Assembly (NCBI GenBank): GCA_900095095.1
Contig: FMBT01000399.1
Span: 62,001 to 126,000, forward strand
DNA length: 64,000 bases
Source of the DNA: Fragilariopsis cylindrus CCMP1102
Taxonomy: Eukaryota > Bacillariophyta > Bacillariophyceae > Bacillariales > Bacillariaceae
Reading direction: 5' to 3'
Part shown: piece by piece, positions 1-11,400 of the stretch
Layout: each line of letters begins with the position of its first letter
Position numbering within the stretch: the first letter of the stretch is position 1
Notes under the pieces: model-generated
The model's database searches: none
Told to the model about the DNA's origin: nothing
Seen by the model: only the letters and a program-made list of their open reading frames with translations
Translations under genes and position numbers: made by a program

Positions 1-508
1 TTTCTGTGTTACTATTATTATCAATGGATGGTGGTGACGGTATTCGTTGTAATAGAACAAGCCATCTTTCGTCTTCAATTTCCTTTGCTCTTCGTATAGC
101 ACCCACATTTTCTTCGGACGGGATGAGATGTTTTGGTAAACTGCTACTACTATTACTATCAATTTTCAATTGGTGGTAGAATGCTTCTGTTATACGTCCT
201 GCCATAATGTTAGCTCCAGCTAACAATGGTTTAGGGATTTTTAATGATGAGTCGTCGACTAGTAAAGTTTTTCCTATCGAAGATTGAATCTGTTTGTAAA
301 TTTTGTTCTCATCTTCAACTAAAACTCCTCGTAACAGTAATTCCATTTTCAATACGCCTATAAGTGCGTCATTTGCAGTAAGTGGTGGATTTGTCGTCGT
401 TGTCTCCTCCGATGGTGATGATGATGATGATGATTGATCAAGGTAACGTTCCTTCATAGAGGACAGGTAAGCCTTCAATTTCGCCGGTGATAGTGTTGAA
501 CTGCCCAT
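1..508 (-). CDS. Unknown protein, 3' end outside the window
   Basis: The minus strand is open from an ATG at 508 to the left edge, so about 169 residues are visible and the C-terminus is missing. The protein starts MGSSTLSPAKLKAYLSSMKE, followed by a Ser/Pro/Glu/Thr low-complexity patch and then a regular helical-looking part containing KMELLLRGVLVEDENKIY and, later, EIEDERWLVLLQRIP. No domain, signal peptide or membrane segment is recognised. The long open frame, the Ser run typical of genes in this window and a clean ATG support a real gene. Its 5' end faces the ATM1-type transporter across about 520 bp, so the two are divergently arranged. Function unknown. Confidence 0.6.
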   Translation of the reverse strand, partial: MGSSTLSPAKLKAYLSSMKERYLDQSSSSSSPSEETTTTNPPLTANDALIGVLKMELLLRGVLVEDENKIYKQIQSSIGKTLLVDDSSLKIPKPLLAGANIMAGRITEAFYHQLKIDSNSSSSLPKHLIPSEENVGAIRRAKEIEDERWLVLLQRIPSPPSIDNNSNTE

Positions 509-1028
509 CTTTGATCTCTCTCTCTCGTTGGTCGCTAGAAAAATCTTCGGGTTTCAATTCTAGCTGTTTCTGTATCAGAACTTGTGAGTGGCTATCTATC
601 CTACTTCAAGTATTCTTTAATTATAGACGATGAATCAGATAAAAGCAATTCATTGAAACTACTGAAAGCTAATGATTTTTATCTGAAAATCAAAAATCTT
701 TCTGAATTTCTAGGCCCTCCTTTTCATTTTTTTTCATTTTCGATTCATTCACGCGGCGGGATTAGATCGATCACTCACTGCACGTGCATGCCACAAGCAA
801 ATTTTTGTTCAGACCATCACTTTCAAACTTTTCCGCGAAGAACGATGTGCTGTTGCACTGTTGACTGTATCAACAAAGAATTATTTGCAAAAGCCAATAT
901 ACAGTAGCTTCCATACCAGTGTCAATATCTCTGTCACCTACGGCACCATAACCATTGGCAGATCCTTCGTTGCTATTGAAAATTCGTACATAATAGCAGA
1001 GTGAGTCGAATCGAGTCAAGTCAAGCCA
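509..1028. other. Divergent intergenic spacer
   Basis: Non-coding spacer between two genes transcribed away from each other, presumably carrying both promoters. It has a TCTCTCTCTCG run just outside the left gene. A 107-codon ORF at 584-907 lies here but has no recognisable composition or domain. No TATA-like box stands out. Confidence 0.5.
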
Positions 1029-3819
1029 ATGTCTTTTTTGAGGTCGTCGTCCACGACGAAAAAGATCTTGGGTTGTAATAATTACAAGTACTATTCGACT
1101 GCATCATTGTTGTGTATAACAAAACCGTCGACGACGATGCATCGTGCTGCATTTTCAAGTCTTCCATATTTTTCACGGTCGTCTTCTTCAACCTATAGTC
1201 GATGCCGATATACACCTGCATCGAAACTCACGACGAATGCGAATACGACGACGTCCACTACGACGATACACCGATGGAGTAGCTCAAATACTACAACATC
1301 CGACGAAGACGACAAGAAAAACAACAGCAACGAGTCAACTTTAGAAACGGTAGAACCATCATCTAGTGAAGTAAGAAAATCTAGGATACGAATCGCGAAA
1401 ACGCTAGGAAAACACGTATGGCCCAGTGATGATTCTCCTGAGTCTACATCACGCAAACAACGAGTCGTCTTTGCATTGAGTTTGATGATGGCAGGGAAAG
1501 CCGTGAATATACAGGTTCCATACATTTTCAAAAGTTTAGTGGATGCATTACAAATCGATACGGCAAATGCAATAGATGCAGCAAATACACTCACATCATT
1601 ATCGACGGATACGACGACCAATGCTGCACTTGATTTGACGACTGTTACTACAGCGACTGGTATACCTTTAATTGCCATACTTTTGGGATACGGTATGTCA
1701 CGAGGTGCTGCTTCAGGATTTCAAGAATTGAGGAATGCAGTTTTTGCTAATGTTACACAGGAGGCGATTCGGAAAGTAGGACAGTCTGTCTTTCAACATG
1801 TACATAGTTTGGATATGCAATTTCATCTTACATCCAAAACAGGAAATTTATCAAGGATATTAGATCGAGGGAATCGTTCTATCAGCTTTGTTTTGAATGC
1901 AATGGTATTTCATATTGCACCGACGACCGTTGAGGTTGGATTAGTTACAGGATTAGTATATTTCCAATTCGGTACACCCCATGCATGTGTCGTATTAGCA
2001 ACAATTGCAGCATATACAGGATATACAACGGCTATCACACAATGGAGGACACAATTTCGACGTGATATGAACCGGTTAGAAAATCAAGCTTCTGGACGTG
2101 TTGTTGATTCACTCGTCAACTACGAGACGGTCCAGTTCTTCAGTAACGTCCCCCATGAAGTGTGAGCATATTATTATTTAATTTACGTTGACCCGTGAAT
2201 TTGCAATAGTTTTTCGTCCATGATTTTGAAATGAAAAATAAAATACCAAAATCAAAAGCATTCGACGCTTCGTTTATCTCACTCTTTCGCATTCCTATCC
2301 ATCCCATTCCATCATACTTATTTTCTGCTACAAAATCATCATAGAGAACGCTACGAAAAGTCTCTCAGGGGGTATCAAACGGCTGCCCTTCAAGCACAAC
2401 AATCACTTAGTCTACTGAATTTTGGACAGGCAGCAATATTTTCAGTTGGACTCACAGGGATTATGATCCTGACAGCGCAGCAAATCGTGGATGGGACTGC
2501 GACAGTTGGTGACCTAGTACTCGTTAATGGACTTCTATTTCAGCTATCGGTTCCTCTTAACTTTATTGGTTCAGTTTATAGGTAAGTACCAAAAATAATA
2601 TATTCAAGCTGAGACACGAGAATGAAGAATGAATCGTCTTTACATTCATATCCGTACCAAAAAAACTCTAACATTCTAATTCTAATCTTTTTTTCCTTTT
2701 GTGTACATAGGGAAGTTCAGCAGTCTCTCCTAGATATGGAACAAACATTCAACTTGTTAGACACCAACTCACCCATTTACAACGATCCAACAAAGCTTGT
2801 TTATGATCCTAGCACGATGATGACTGATATTTCCTTCAATAACGTAGATTTTGCCTATCCTGGAAAGAGTGATCGACAGATTCTGAATAATCTATCATTT
2901 ACTATTTCCCAAGGCAAAACAGTGGCTTTCGGTACGTAGTAGATTCTATTTCGTTTCGCATTCTGATGGAAATTCGACGATTTGTTGATCATGGAGTAGC
3001 ATCATTGTCGTAATCTTGGGTGGATATTGCTACCCAATGGACAGAAAAGTCTGCTCATTGGCGACAGGATCGTCTGTTTACGAAATCATCTGAAGTTAAA
3101 TCCTTTAATAATAGTAATCAAAAATACTCACCATAACCTTTCCTAAATCTTTTCTTTTTCACAACAACAACGCCCCCCCCCCCCCCCCCCAAAAAAAAGT
3201 CGGAAGCAGTGGCTGTGGGAAATCAACGATTCTGAGATTATTGTACCGGTTTTATGACCCTTCCACTGCCACTAGTGAAATTTCTCTTGGTGGACACGAC
3301 CTCAAGGACATGTCCTTGGATTCCTTCCGCGAAAATATTGCTGTCATCCCACAAGATACCGTCCTTTTTCACGATTCTATAGGATACAACATACAATATG
3401 GGAACTTGAAAGCCAGTTGGGAGGAGGTTGTTGATGCAGCTAAGCGAGCAAAGATACACGATACAATAATGAGCTTTGCTGATGGTTATGATACTGTAGT
3501 TGGAGAGAGAGGTCTCAAGCTATCGGGAGGAGAAAAACAGCGAGTTGCTATTGCTCGAGCTATTTTAAAGGACGCACCGATTCTTCTCTGTGATGAACCC
3601 ACATCATCCCTGGATAGCCAAACTGAAATGGATATCATGAATAACATCAAGCAACTGGGACAAGGTCGTACGACCGTTATCGTTGCTCACCGTCTGTCGA
3701 CAATACAAGATTGCGATGAGATAATCGTACTTGATAAGGGAAGAGTAGTTGAACGTGGAACCCATCAGGAACTTTCCGAGCTTGGAGGTCGCTATACCGA
3801 ATTGCTGTCAGTCCAGTAG
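1029..3819 (+). CDS. ATM1: Mitochondrial half-ABC transporter, ATM1/ABCB7 type
   Basis: Four exons: 1029-2161, 2345-2581, 2711-2931, 3200-3819; all introns are GT-AG and the joined frame gives 736 residues, a normal size for ATM1/ABCB7. In this family the homodimer sits in the inner mitochondrial membrane and exports a glutathione-linked sulfur compound needed for cytosolic Fe-S assembly. The N-terminus is Ser/Thr/Arg/Lys-rich, consistent with a mitochondrial presequence. A six-helix membrane domain follows from about residue 150, with the family stretch [13 protein letters not shown] across the first splice junction and [15 protein letters not shown] across the second. The nucleotide-binding domain has Walker [10 protein letters not shown] (about 532-540), signature [14 protein letters not shown] (about 638), Walker [13 protein letters not shown] (about 660) and the H-loop HRLST. 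All catalytic motifs are intact. Family assignment is firm; the transported substrate is from family knowledge only. Confidence 0.93.
3173..3198 (+). repeat. C18-A8 homopolymer tract at an intron acceptor
   Basis: Eighteen consecutive C followed by eight A sit directly before the AG acceptor (3198-3199) of the third intron of the ATM1-type gene. The tract replaces the usual T-rich polypyrimidine stretch. Its length may vary between alleles or be uncertain in the assembly. Confidence 0.85.
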
Positions 3820-4549
3820 TAGTAGCTCATAACTTATATAAGTCTTCTTGAACTCCCACAGTCTTCTCTGCACTAGCTAGCTACTAACTGCATGCCAAAA
3901 ATAGATCTTGATATTTCGAAATTAATAGCGTCGATTATAATTTCATAATCCATCTTGGTCTTTCCTAGAGACTCAATCACATATTATTTGTATGGATGTA
4001 AATGATACATTTTTCTAGTACTTTTGTTCATTCCAATTTGGGCTCACGATTTCAATGATTCTCCATCACTATCATCATCATCATCATCATAGCCATCATC
4101 TCTTTTATTCATTGAATTGATCATGTTGCATCTTCCCCCTTTGTGTGTATATTCAATATAGATAGAGGATTGAAGTAGATTTTAGTGATGTTATGCTTCA
4201 TACTTTATTGTTACGTATAGTGCATAGGAAAAGTATGTACATAGTAGAATATACACTTCGTCAATCCGCGAACCGCACGCACATTTCGTACACGTAAAGT
4301 TCCGTAAACCGTACGAGTGTATTACAATACGCAAACAATCAATACGAAATTGTCGTCGAATAAAGACACCCACAATGAATAGATCGGAAAAGCATATTAT
4401 TAATTAAAACGAGACAGAAGAGAGGAATAGATAAAGAGAAAAAAGAAAAGGAAAGAGGAATCGAAATAACGAGAGCCAGCGAACTGCATCAGCAAAACTA
4501 AGTTACTTTTACAACAGCTATTCAATTCTTACGACAACAATAAATAATC
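3820..4549. other. Spacer between two plus-strand genes
   Basis: Holds the presumed 3' UTR of the ATM1-type gene and the promoter of the next gene. It contains an imperfect TCA repeat near 4068-4092 and a purine-rich stretch (4405-4470) just upstream of the next start codon. No coding signal was seen. Confidence 0.5.
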
Positions 4550-5884
4550 ATGCCGTCCGGAAAGAAGAAAGCCGACGCCCACAAGGTGTCGAAAAAGGCA
4601 GAAATGAAGAAGAAGAAAGGACAAATTGAGGACCGAACATTTGGATTAAAAAATAAGAAAAATTCTAAGAAAGTACAAAATTATGTCCAGTCTGTCACAC
4701 ATAGTGTAAACAACTCTGGAGATCGAAAAGAACGGATGGAAGCAGAAAAAAGAAAGAGGGTAATAGCTCAGAAAAAAGATCTGCAGAAAGCAAAGAAAGA
4801 AGAACAAGATGCTCTATTCAATGATGGTATGTGTGTGTATGTCGTGTGTGCGTGTCGTTAGTTGTTGGACACGAGGGGAATAACGTTCTTTTCTTAATTC
4901 AGATTTATTGCTCTGCGAACGACGTGGACTGACTCTCATAAAACTTTATTCACTTTATTTTATTCTGCATTGTTTTTTTTTCATTTCTTTACAATAATTT
5001 CCTGCAGCTTTGGGAGCACTCAGTAAGAAAAAGGGTACTAATTTCAAGGAAGGACAGGTAGAAGCTAAGGGAAGAGATGGAAATGACGAATCTAACAAAA
5101 AAGGAACTTCTCGAGCAATGAAAATGATGTTTCAAATGGATGGTATGTTTCTTTTAAAGATATGTTTCAAGTTATAATTGTTTGTTTGTTTGTTTGCTTG
5201 CTTGCTTGCTTTAAACGATGCTGTGAATTTTCGACAGTCGACGTGAAGTGATGGAAGTGTTTTTCTTTATTTATTTATCTTTATTTATTTATTAACACAA
5301 TCATTTCCGTGTTGTTGGTTCTAATTACTGTAATAGCGCAAGAGATGGAAGACAAACTAAGAGAAGATGTAAGTGAAAATTTTGATACTATTCTCCCTAT
5401 TCTCGCGAAGCTGTGACTTGATTATATGATTGTGAGAAAAATAAATGATATCATTATCTCATCTCTTTTTATTTTGTATAAATGTGTACATTTGCAGCCA
5501 AACTACGTTCCAACTCTTGAAGATGATATTGAGGCAGAACGACAGAAGAAAGTGAAAGAATTAAAGATAAGTGGAAAAGGAACGAAAGTTACACCAGAAT
5601 CATTTGCAATATGGCAAGAAGGGAAACGAAAAGTTAAAGCAGCGATTGCGAAGAAAATGGTTGAACGAGAACTTAGAAAGAAAAAGGGTGGAAAAGGACT
5701 GGGAGTTTTATCTGGACGTGCCCTGTACGAATACAAAAGAGATTTATTCAAAGATCCAACACCGGAAGAAAACGAAATAGCAGCTGCAGCTCAAATTGTT
5801 GAGGATGTGGCAACGAAAGTACAAACTGATTTATTCTTGGATGGTGATGACGATGTCAGCCTCGATGATATAGACGAAGAGTAA
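4550..5884 (+). CDS. ZC3H15: DFRP1/ZC3H15 (Tma46)-like protein without CCCH zinc fingers
   Basis: Four exons: 4550-4826, 5008-5142, 5337-5368 (only 32 nt) and 5498-5884; GT-AG introns join to 276 residues. The N-terminus (KKKADAHKVSKKAEMKKKK, then IEDRTFGLKNKKNSKK and VQSVTHSV) matches the start of human ZC3H15 and yeast Tma46, which bind the GTPase DRG1/Rbg1 and associate with ribosomes. The C-terminal half (NYVPTLEDDIEAERQKKVKEL, SGKGTKVTPESFAIW, VLSGRALYEYKRDLF) matches the DRG-binding DFRP region and acidic tail. The two CCCH zinc fingers that normally lie between these parts in the roughly 400-residue homologues are absent: the middle reads LGALSKKKGTNFKEGQVEAK and then a short helix. 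I infer a shortened form that keeps DRG binding. The lost fingers could alternatively hide in an unpredicted exon, but no CCCH pattern was found in the introns. Confidence 0.82.
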
Positions 5885-6348
5885 AATCAATCGATTTCGC
5901 CTACTGTATTTGTATACCGCTAGGTTAATAGTAGCGAGCGAAAATTAACCTCTCAGTTCTTTAGTGCACAATGTGCTCACGTTCAATTTCCAAACACGCA
6001 CAGTTTCTCGATCTACAGTTTGTATTCTTATTCGTTGTACACACCTATAACTTCCACCTAAAGTTTGATATACTTGTAACATAAATCAGAACAACTAAAG
6101 ATGCAAAGTATTATATTCAACATACAATCCAAGTATGGGGGGAAATAATAATGATGATGGAAAAACAATCAACAATTTAACTTATTGGAAATATTTTAAT
6201 TTAGAGCTTCTTTAAAATAAAAGCATTAGAAAGAAAAAAACGATACGTCTGTTGTTTATAGTCTGGTGGCTACAATTTAACTTTATTATTATTCGTCGTC
6301 GTCATTCATTCATTCATTTGTAATCATCCATAATCATTCATTCATCAT
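5885..6348. other. Convergent 3' spacer
   Basis: Spacer between convergent genes, expected to hold both 3' UTRs. It is AT-rich, with an imperfect CATT repeat near 6303-6354. No gene seen. Confidence 0.5.
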
Positions 6349-6954
6349 TCATTCGTCATCTTCGTCAAAGTCATCAGGATCAACTCCAGGATGTATTGCA
6401 CCCCATCCATATTTCTTTGCCAATTCCATATCTTCATTTGACAAATCACTACGGGGTTGTAGGCTAGATTTCAATTCATCTAACTTATCTGGTGTAAAAT
6501 CACCACGAATTGCACGTTCTCTCATATCACGTTCAACCTCCACAATTTGATCATGTAATTCTTGCCTGGTCCATGCTGACTTCGGTGGCTTTACTCGAAA
6601 ATCGTACCAGTCTGGCACGTATTTTTCACGAAATTCATCATCTTGTGCAATTTTACGTCCAAGGATTGGTGATATTACAAATGCTGCTGCTAAACTAATA
6701 AATATACTAAATTGTATTACATTTGCACTTCGATGTTCCTCTGATTTTTGTCGATTCTTGGATGGTAATAATCCCTTCTTGGCTAATATACGAGTTTGTG
6801 TATATCCCTTCATTTCCTTATTTGCATGACGTACTGCCGCATCTCGTTCTTCGGGTGTCAATTTGTTCGTGGTACTAAAATTAAAATGCTTATTGTTGCA
6901 TCGTAATCCGCTGCTTTTGCTGTTGTTTGTTGCGATCCTCTTTGCAATCATCAT
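6349..6954 (-). CDS. Small single-pass protein, probably mitochondrial, unknown function
   Basis: Single-exon ORF of 201 residues. The N-terminus MMIAKRIATNNSKSSGLRCN is basic and lacks acidic residues, as expected of a mitochondrial (or plastid) presequence. A charged helix follows, then one hydrophobic segment, VIQFSIFISLAAAFVISPIL, at about residues 79-98. After it come the aromatic stretch EKYVPDWYDFRVKPP, a predicted helix and an acidic end (DPDDFDEDDE). This layout fits a single-pass inner-membrane protein with a soluble C-terminal part, such as an accessory subunit of a respiratory complex, but I do not recognise the family. It is divergently arranged with the gene starting at 7378. 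Confidence 0.7.
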   Translation of the reverse strand: MMIAKRIATNNSKSSGLRCNNKHFNFSTTNKLTPEERDAAVRHANKEMKGYTQTRILAKKGLLPSKNRQKSEEHRSANVIQFSIFISLAAAFVISPILGRKIAQDDEFREKYVPDWYDFRVKPPKSAWTRQELHDQIVEVERDMRERAIRGDFTPDKLDELKSSLQPRSDLSNEDMELAKKYGWGAIHPGVDPDDFDEDDE

Positions 6955-7377
6955 CGTCGGAGCGATGATACATTGTTGACGACATTTAAAAATATATACA
7001 GTGCAACTGCAAGCGTAATGTAATGGGTCCGTTTTAAATTAGACCAGCAGTGGTAGTCTTCTTGGGTAATTCTAATGTAATGGGCCGTTAAAATGCCATG
7101 TTAGTATGATGATTCATTCTTTCGAACACATTTTATTTTTGTGATTTATTTGTTCTCGTTTCGATCTTAGTCAGCGCGATATAAATTCAATTGTAGGAGG
7201 GCCCTGAATTCCATTCACGAATGCTGAATGTGTGAATGAATGATGTTCGAAACTTACATTTAGATATTTAAAATTTATGGTTTGCTTATTCTATCTTCTG
7301 ATTCATTGTTCTTCATAATAATATTTGAACTTCTCAGCAAGTTCGAAAGTAACTGTGTGGTCCAACAAAACATCATC
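6955..7377. other. Divergent promoter region
   Basis: About 420 bp between two oppositely transcribed genes. The phrase 'taatgggtccgttttaaatt' at 7020-7039 is partly echoed as 'taatgggccgttaaaa' at 7077-7092, a weak direct repeat that could be a regulatory site. No other structure seen. Confidence 0.35.
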
Positions 7378-8253
7378 ATGTCGTCGGAGAATAATATTGA
7401 CAACGACTACGACGATGAACAGCAACGATTTCTTGTTAATGGGACACCATTTCTATCGTATCAAGACTTGACAACCATGATCGGAAAGCTGGAACCCAAG
7501 AAGACTACAAAAACAAACAACATTGCCAAGACAACCAATAATAGCATCATGAAGCGAGAAAAACGACGACGGCAACATCATGACAATGATAAGGATCAGG
7601 ATCAGGATCAGTTGACAACAATATTAACATCGAATAATAATGAATCATTGCCATCATCATCATCGCTCCCTCTACTACCAAATGAAATAATTAGGGATAT
7701 TGCTATATATTTTACAGTAAAGAAATTGGACCCCACAAAGACTCGTGCTATCGGTTGTTCTTCATCATCGTCGGAACTCCATGAACTGAAAGAATGTCTA
7801 ATCGATTCGTCGTCATCATGGTGGATTAGTTCCATCAACGAAGGATCGTTCCATAATGGCAAGGGTGAAGAATATGTGGAATTTGAATTGGATAATACAA
7901 AAATTGTACGTTTAAGTACAGTATCAATCTCTATACCTATGTTACCTACTGGTCCACTCAGCGTTCGTACAATGCGACTAGATTGTTGCGCTGCAAGCAA
8001 TAATAATAATAATAATAATAATAGTAATAAAGAGCAACAGTGGAAACCAATTACACCTATTCTTACAGTGGATAATAGAAATGGTTGGCAAAGAATTGAA
8101 TTGAATGAACCAATTGATGCACAATATATACGACTTGTTTGTCTTAGTAATCAAGCATCAAGGCTATTAGACAACAACGAGATCACCGAGATCAACGATA
8201 CTTATGGGCATGCTATGACAGCTGTTGGTTTCTTTACCGTAAAATTTGAGTAG
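7378..8253 (+). CDS. F-box-like protein with a discoidin/DOC-like beta-sandwich
   Basis: Single exon of 291 residues from the ATG at 7378; an in-frame ATG at 7282 would add 32 weakly supported residues, so the inner start with MSSENNID is preferred. A basic, Asn/Gln-rich region is followed by SSLPLLPNEIIRDIAIYFTV, which resembles the start of an F-box helix. The C-terminal half (WWISSINEG, VEFELDNTKIVRLSTVSISI, WKPITPILTVDNRNGWQRIEL, AQYIRLVCL, ending in TAVGFFTVKFE) has the alternating-strand look of a galactose-binding-like domain. A similar layout occurs in plant F-box proteins of the At4g00755 type. If right, it would be an SCF ubiquitin-ligase substrate receptor. The F-box part is weak; the beta-sandwich is moderately likely. 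It is convergent with the dsRNA-binding gene, 162 bp away. Confidence 0.6.
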   Translation: MSSENNIDNDYDDEQQRFLVNGTPFLSYQDLTTMIGKLEPKKTTKTNNIAKTTNNSIMKREKRRRQHHDNDKDQDQDQLTTILTSNNNESLPSSSSLPLLPNEIIRDIAIYFTVKKLDPTKTRAIGCSSSSSELHELKECLIDSSSSWWISSINEGSFHNGKGEEYVEFELDNTKIVRLSTVSISIPMLPTGPLSVRTMRLDCCAASNNNNNNNNSNKEQQWKPITPILTVDNRNGWQRIELNEPIDAQYIRLVCLSNQASRLLDNNEITEINDTYGHAMTAVGFFTVKFE

Positions 8254-8415
8254 AAGAAGCCAAACTTATATATATTAGAATTGTATATTAATAGTATATT
8301 TATTATATTCATTGTCTCAATAAATACTAGTTTGTTTTCTATTGTCTTGAAGCAAGTGATACGATGAATGACTGCGCCATACTGTAATGTATTTGAGATA
8401 AAAGGAGGAAGGGTT

Positions 8416-11400
8416 TCATTCAAATCTCGATCGCTTGCTTGGTTTTTCGCGTCTTTTTTCCTGTTTATCATTATTTGGTGTCGATGAGTCACTCTCTTCG
8501 ACGCCTTCGACTTCCTCTTCAACAGGTTGTAAACAGGTCTTACTAACAAAAGTTTCGTCAAGAGGTGGAGGTAATTCTGCGCTATCGTCCCTATTCATTT
8601 TATGTCGAAGGTGGACTTCTTCTTCTTCTTCTTCTTTGAGTGGCAAAGGTTGCCTCAACGATTCAAGGTGTGGTGGATTCAAGATCTGCTGAATGCAATC
8701 CTTTCGAAGAGTCGTATATGATGATTTTGGTGGTGACGAGATGAGATAGCATCCCATATACTTCGCGAATTCAGAAAGGGTTTCAATGAAACGTTCTTTG
8801 GGTTGGTGAGAATAACTCGCAATCTGAGCAATTCGTAGTATCTTTCCCTTTTGCATGGAAAATCCAAGAGTGAGAACAGCACATCCAAGAGGAGGGTCTT
8901 CGTGAAATGCCCGACAAAGTAGGAGAACGATCGTTGATGATGGTTCCTTGTCAGAAGCCGAAATAGTTACAGACGAAAGGCTTAAATCAGCAAAATCATC
9001 GGCGTGTGATGATTTTTTGGTTCCAAATAGCTTTTCTACCCAGTATTCATCGTCACCGCTTGCTTTTCGTAATACGGTCCTTCCCACATCATCTACAGTC
9101 AGTTCTTCTGGCAAAGATCGTCCTTCCTCGTCATGCTCGTTGAGCTTTTGTAATGCGACGTCAATTCTTTCTTCTAGCTGTTGCTGACGGCTCAATTGAC
9201 GTACCAGGCCCGCTTCTTTTGATGCAACGATGTTATTAGTATTGATGTTATTGTCACATCCAGATGAAACGCTGTTTGTCAAATCTCCAAGCGAGGACAA
9301 GATGCATATCTTAATACTATCTGGAATTTCTATTGTATTACTCTTCGATAACGATTCAAAAAGGAAGTTCGGTGCAACATCATTGTCGTCTGGATTATTT
9401 GTGGGGGATCGATTATTTGTTGCATTGGACATCCCTCCTCCTCGCTTTGATTGTTGTTGTTTTAATGCTCTGCTTGCTGCATATTTTTCTCTTGCCGCTT
9501 CTGCAGCTTGTTTTACATCAGCCATTCCAACACAATCCGGAAATAACATGGCTAATAATTTTGCAGCCGCAGTGTGTCTAGCTTCACGTTTTGTACCTCC
9601 TACACCATATGACCGCAGAACTTGATAACATTCTCGAGGTTGGGTTGTGTTTGAAGATCCATCGAAGGAATCCACATCTGTTTCGTCTGTCTCAGTATTA
9701 TCAATTCGTAATTTCAATATTCCAGTACATTCAAAGGAGCCACGAGGAAAGACAGTTGACGAGTCATTAATGGGTATTCCTGCCTTTCGTTTCAACTTCG
9801 AATGCTCTCCTTCTCCTTCTCGTTCATTAGTTATGGTTGAAACTTGGTACGTGTACTCTGGCGGTTCTGTTAGTCTCTCATCAATTTGCACCATAGCATG
9901 AAGTAGAGAGCTACACACAGAGGCTCCTCGAGACGCATAGTAGGAATTTTCATCTTCATCGTCAGAAGTAGTCGATGTTGTCCCAGGGTACACATGAGGC
10001 CATTTATGCCGCTTCCTCGAGTCTTGAACTTCTGACAATCCGCTGATATTCCTTTCTTTTTTGGTCTCGCTTTTCTTCTTCATGTCGTCATCATTATTAT
10101 GGCCAATCGCTAATTGTTTTGCAAGATTGGGCGCCAATTCTTCAAGAGAGGTGATCGTCCCTATAAGTGACGATCCTTTTGATGTACGTCGCCGTTCAGG
10201 TTGACTTTTCGTCGTCGTTACTGTTCCAGGAAGTCTGATCAATATACCAGAATCTTCATCGAATTGAACACCGGGTAGCAATACTTGTAAGGTTCGACGA
10301 GACGCTTCGTGTTTGGCAGAGGCCTTGGTAATTCCCACACCAATTCCCATTTCAACACCATCTATACTGATAGTCATTTCAAACAAATTGTCGTCAAATT
10401 CTAATCGTCTACGTTTACCCTCTTCCACTTTTATATCAGTAAAAATAGGTGCCGTTCGACGTTTTCCACACCATTCGTATAGGGCACTTACTCCTGTCTT
10501 ACCCAGCAAACTTTCGTCGTTTGGTTGCCGTTGTTTCTTTTTGGTAATACAGGATGCACTACCACCATCACTACTGGAACTAGCTGTCATGGCAATTTTC
10601 CGATTGCGACGACGATTTCTGTTATAATTGTCATCATTATTGCTATTGTTATTACCGGAATCATTAGACCCTGCACTATTCCAAAATCTTCGACGACGGC
10701 GTCCTCTTTTTTGCTGACCTTGTTGTTGCGACAAAATTTCAGCAGCAGCATCAGTATGATTACATGTAGAATTGGAACAATGTTGGTGAGAATCATTGAA
10801 TGTTTCTCTTCGAACATCAACGTTGTTGTTTGCGTGATTATTATTATTATTATTATTGTTGTTGTTGTAGTTGGAAGGTGGCATGCGTCTTTGTTGCTTC
10901 CGACGACGATGATGATGATTGTGATGATGGTTAGTACTACTCCGGTTCTCATCCTCATCCTCGTCTGGATGATGACAGATGCGATCGTCATTCCCATCAT
11001 CAACATCAAAATTAGTATTATTATTGTTATCGCCACTTTGTTGTAACGGTTGCGATTGTGTAGGTGTTGTTACTGAAGATCCATATGGAGATACTGAGTT
11101 CTGCATCAGATGTTGTGGATAGACGAGCGTTGGCGATGGAATCATAGGATACTGGTGGTGGTGGTGATGATGATGATGCTGATGCTGATGATCGGGACCA
11201 CCTGCCGCTAATACCGTAGAAGCTAAATCTGTTGCAATTTGAGCAGCAGTCATTGCAGCTGCTGCTGCTGCAGAGGCATAGGCTGCCGCATGATCTCTCA
11301 TTTGAGCCTCGTAAAATTGAAGCAAGGCTGGATTACAATTTCCATTTATTAGTACGCCGCCAGACGATGGAGAGTGTTGAGGAGGTAGTGGTGGGGGTGA

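Noticed and set aside
584-907. 107-codon ORF in the first spacer
   Set aside because: No domain, poor start context, and it lies in a region expected to be promoter.
7282-7377. Upstream ATG extending the F-box-like protein
   Set aside because: The added 32 residues are hydrophobic and AT-derived, and the inner ATG gives a typical soluble start.
10525-11046. 173-codon Ile/Val-rich plus-strand ORF and its partner on the minus strand
   Set aside because: Frame shadows of poly-Asn, poly-His and Asp runs in the dsRNA-binding protein.
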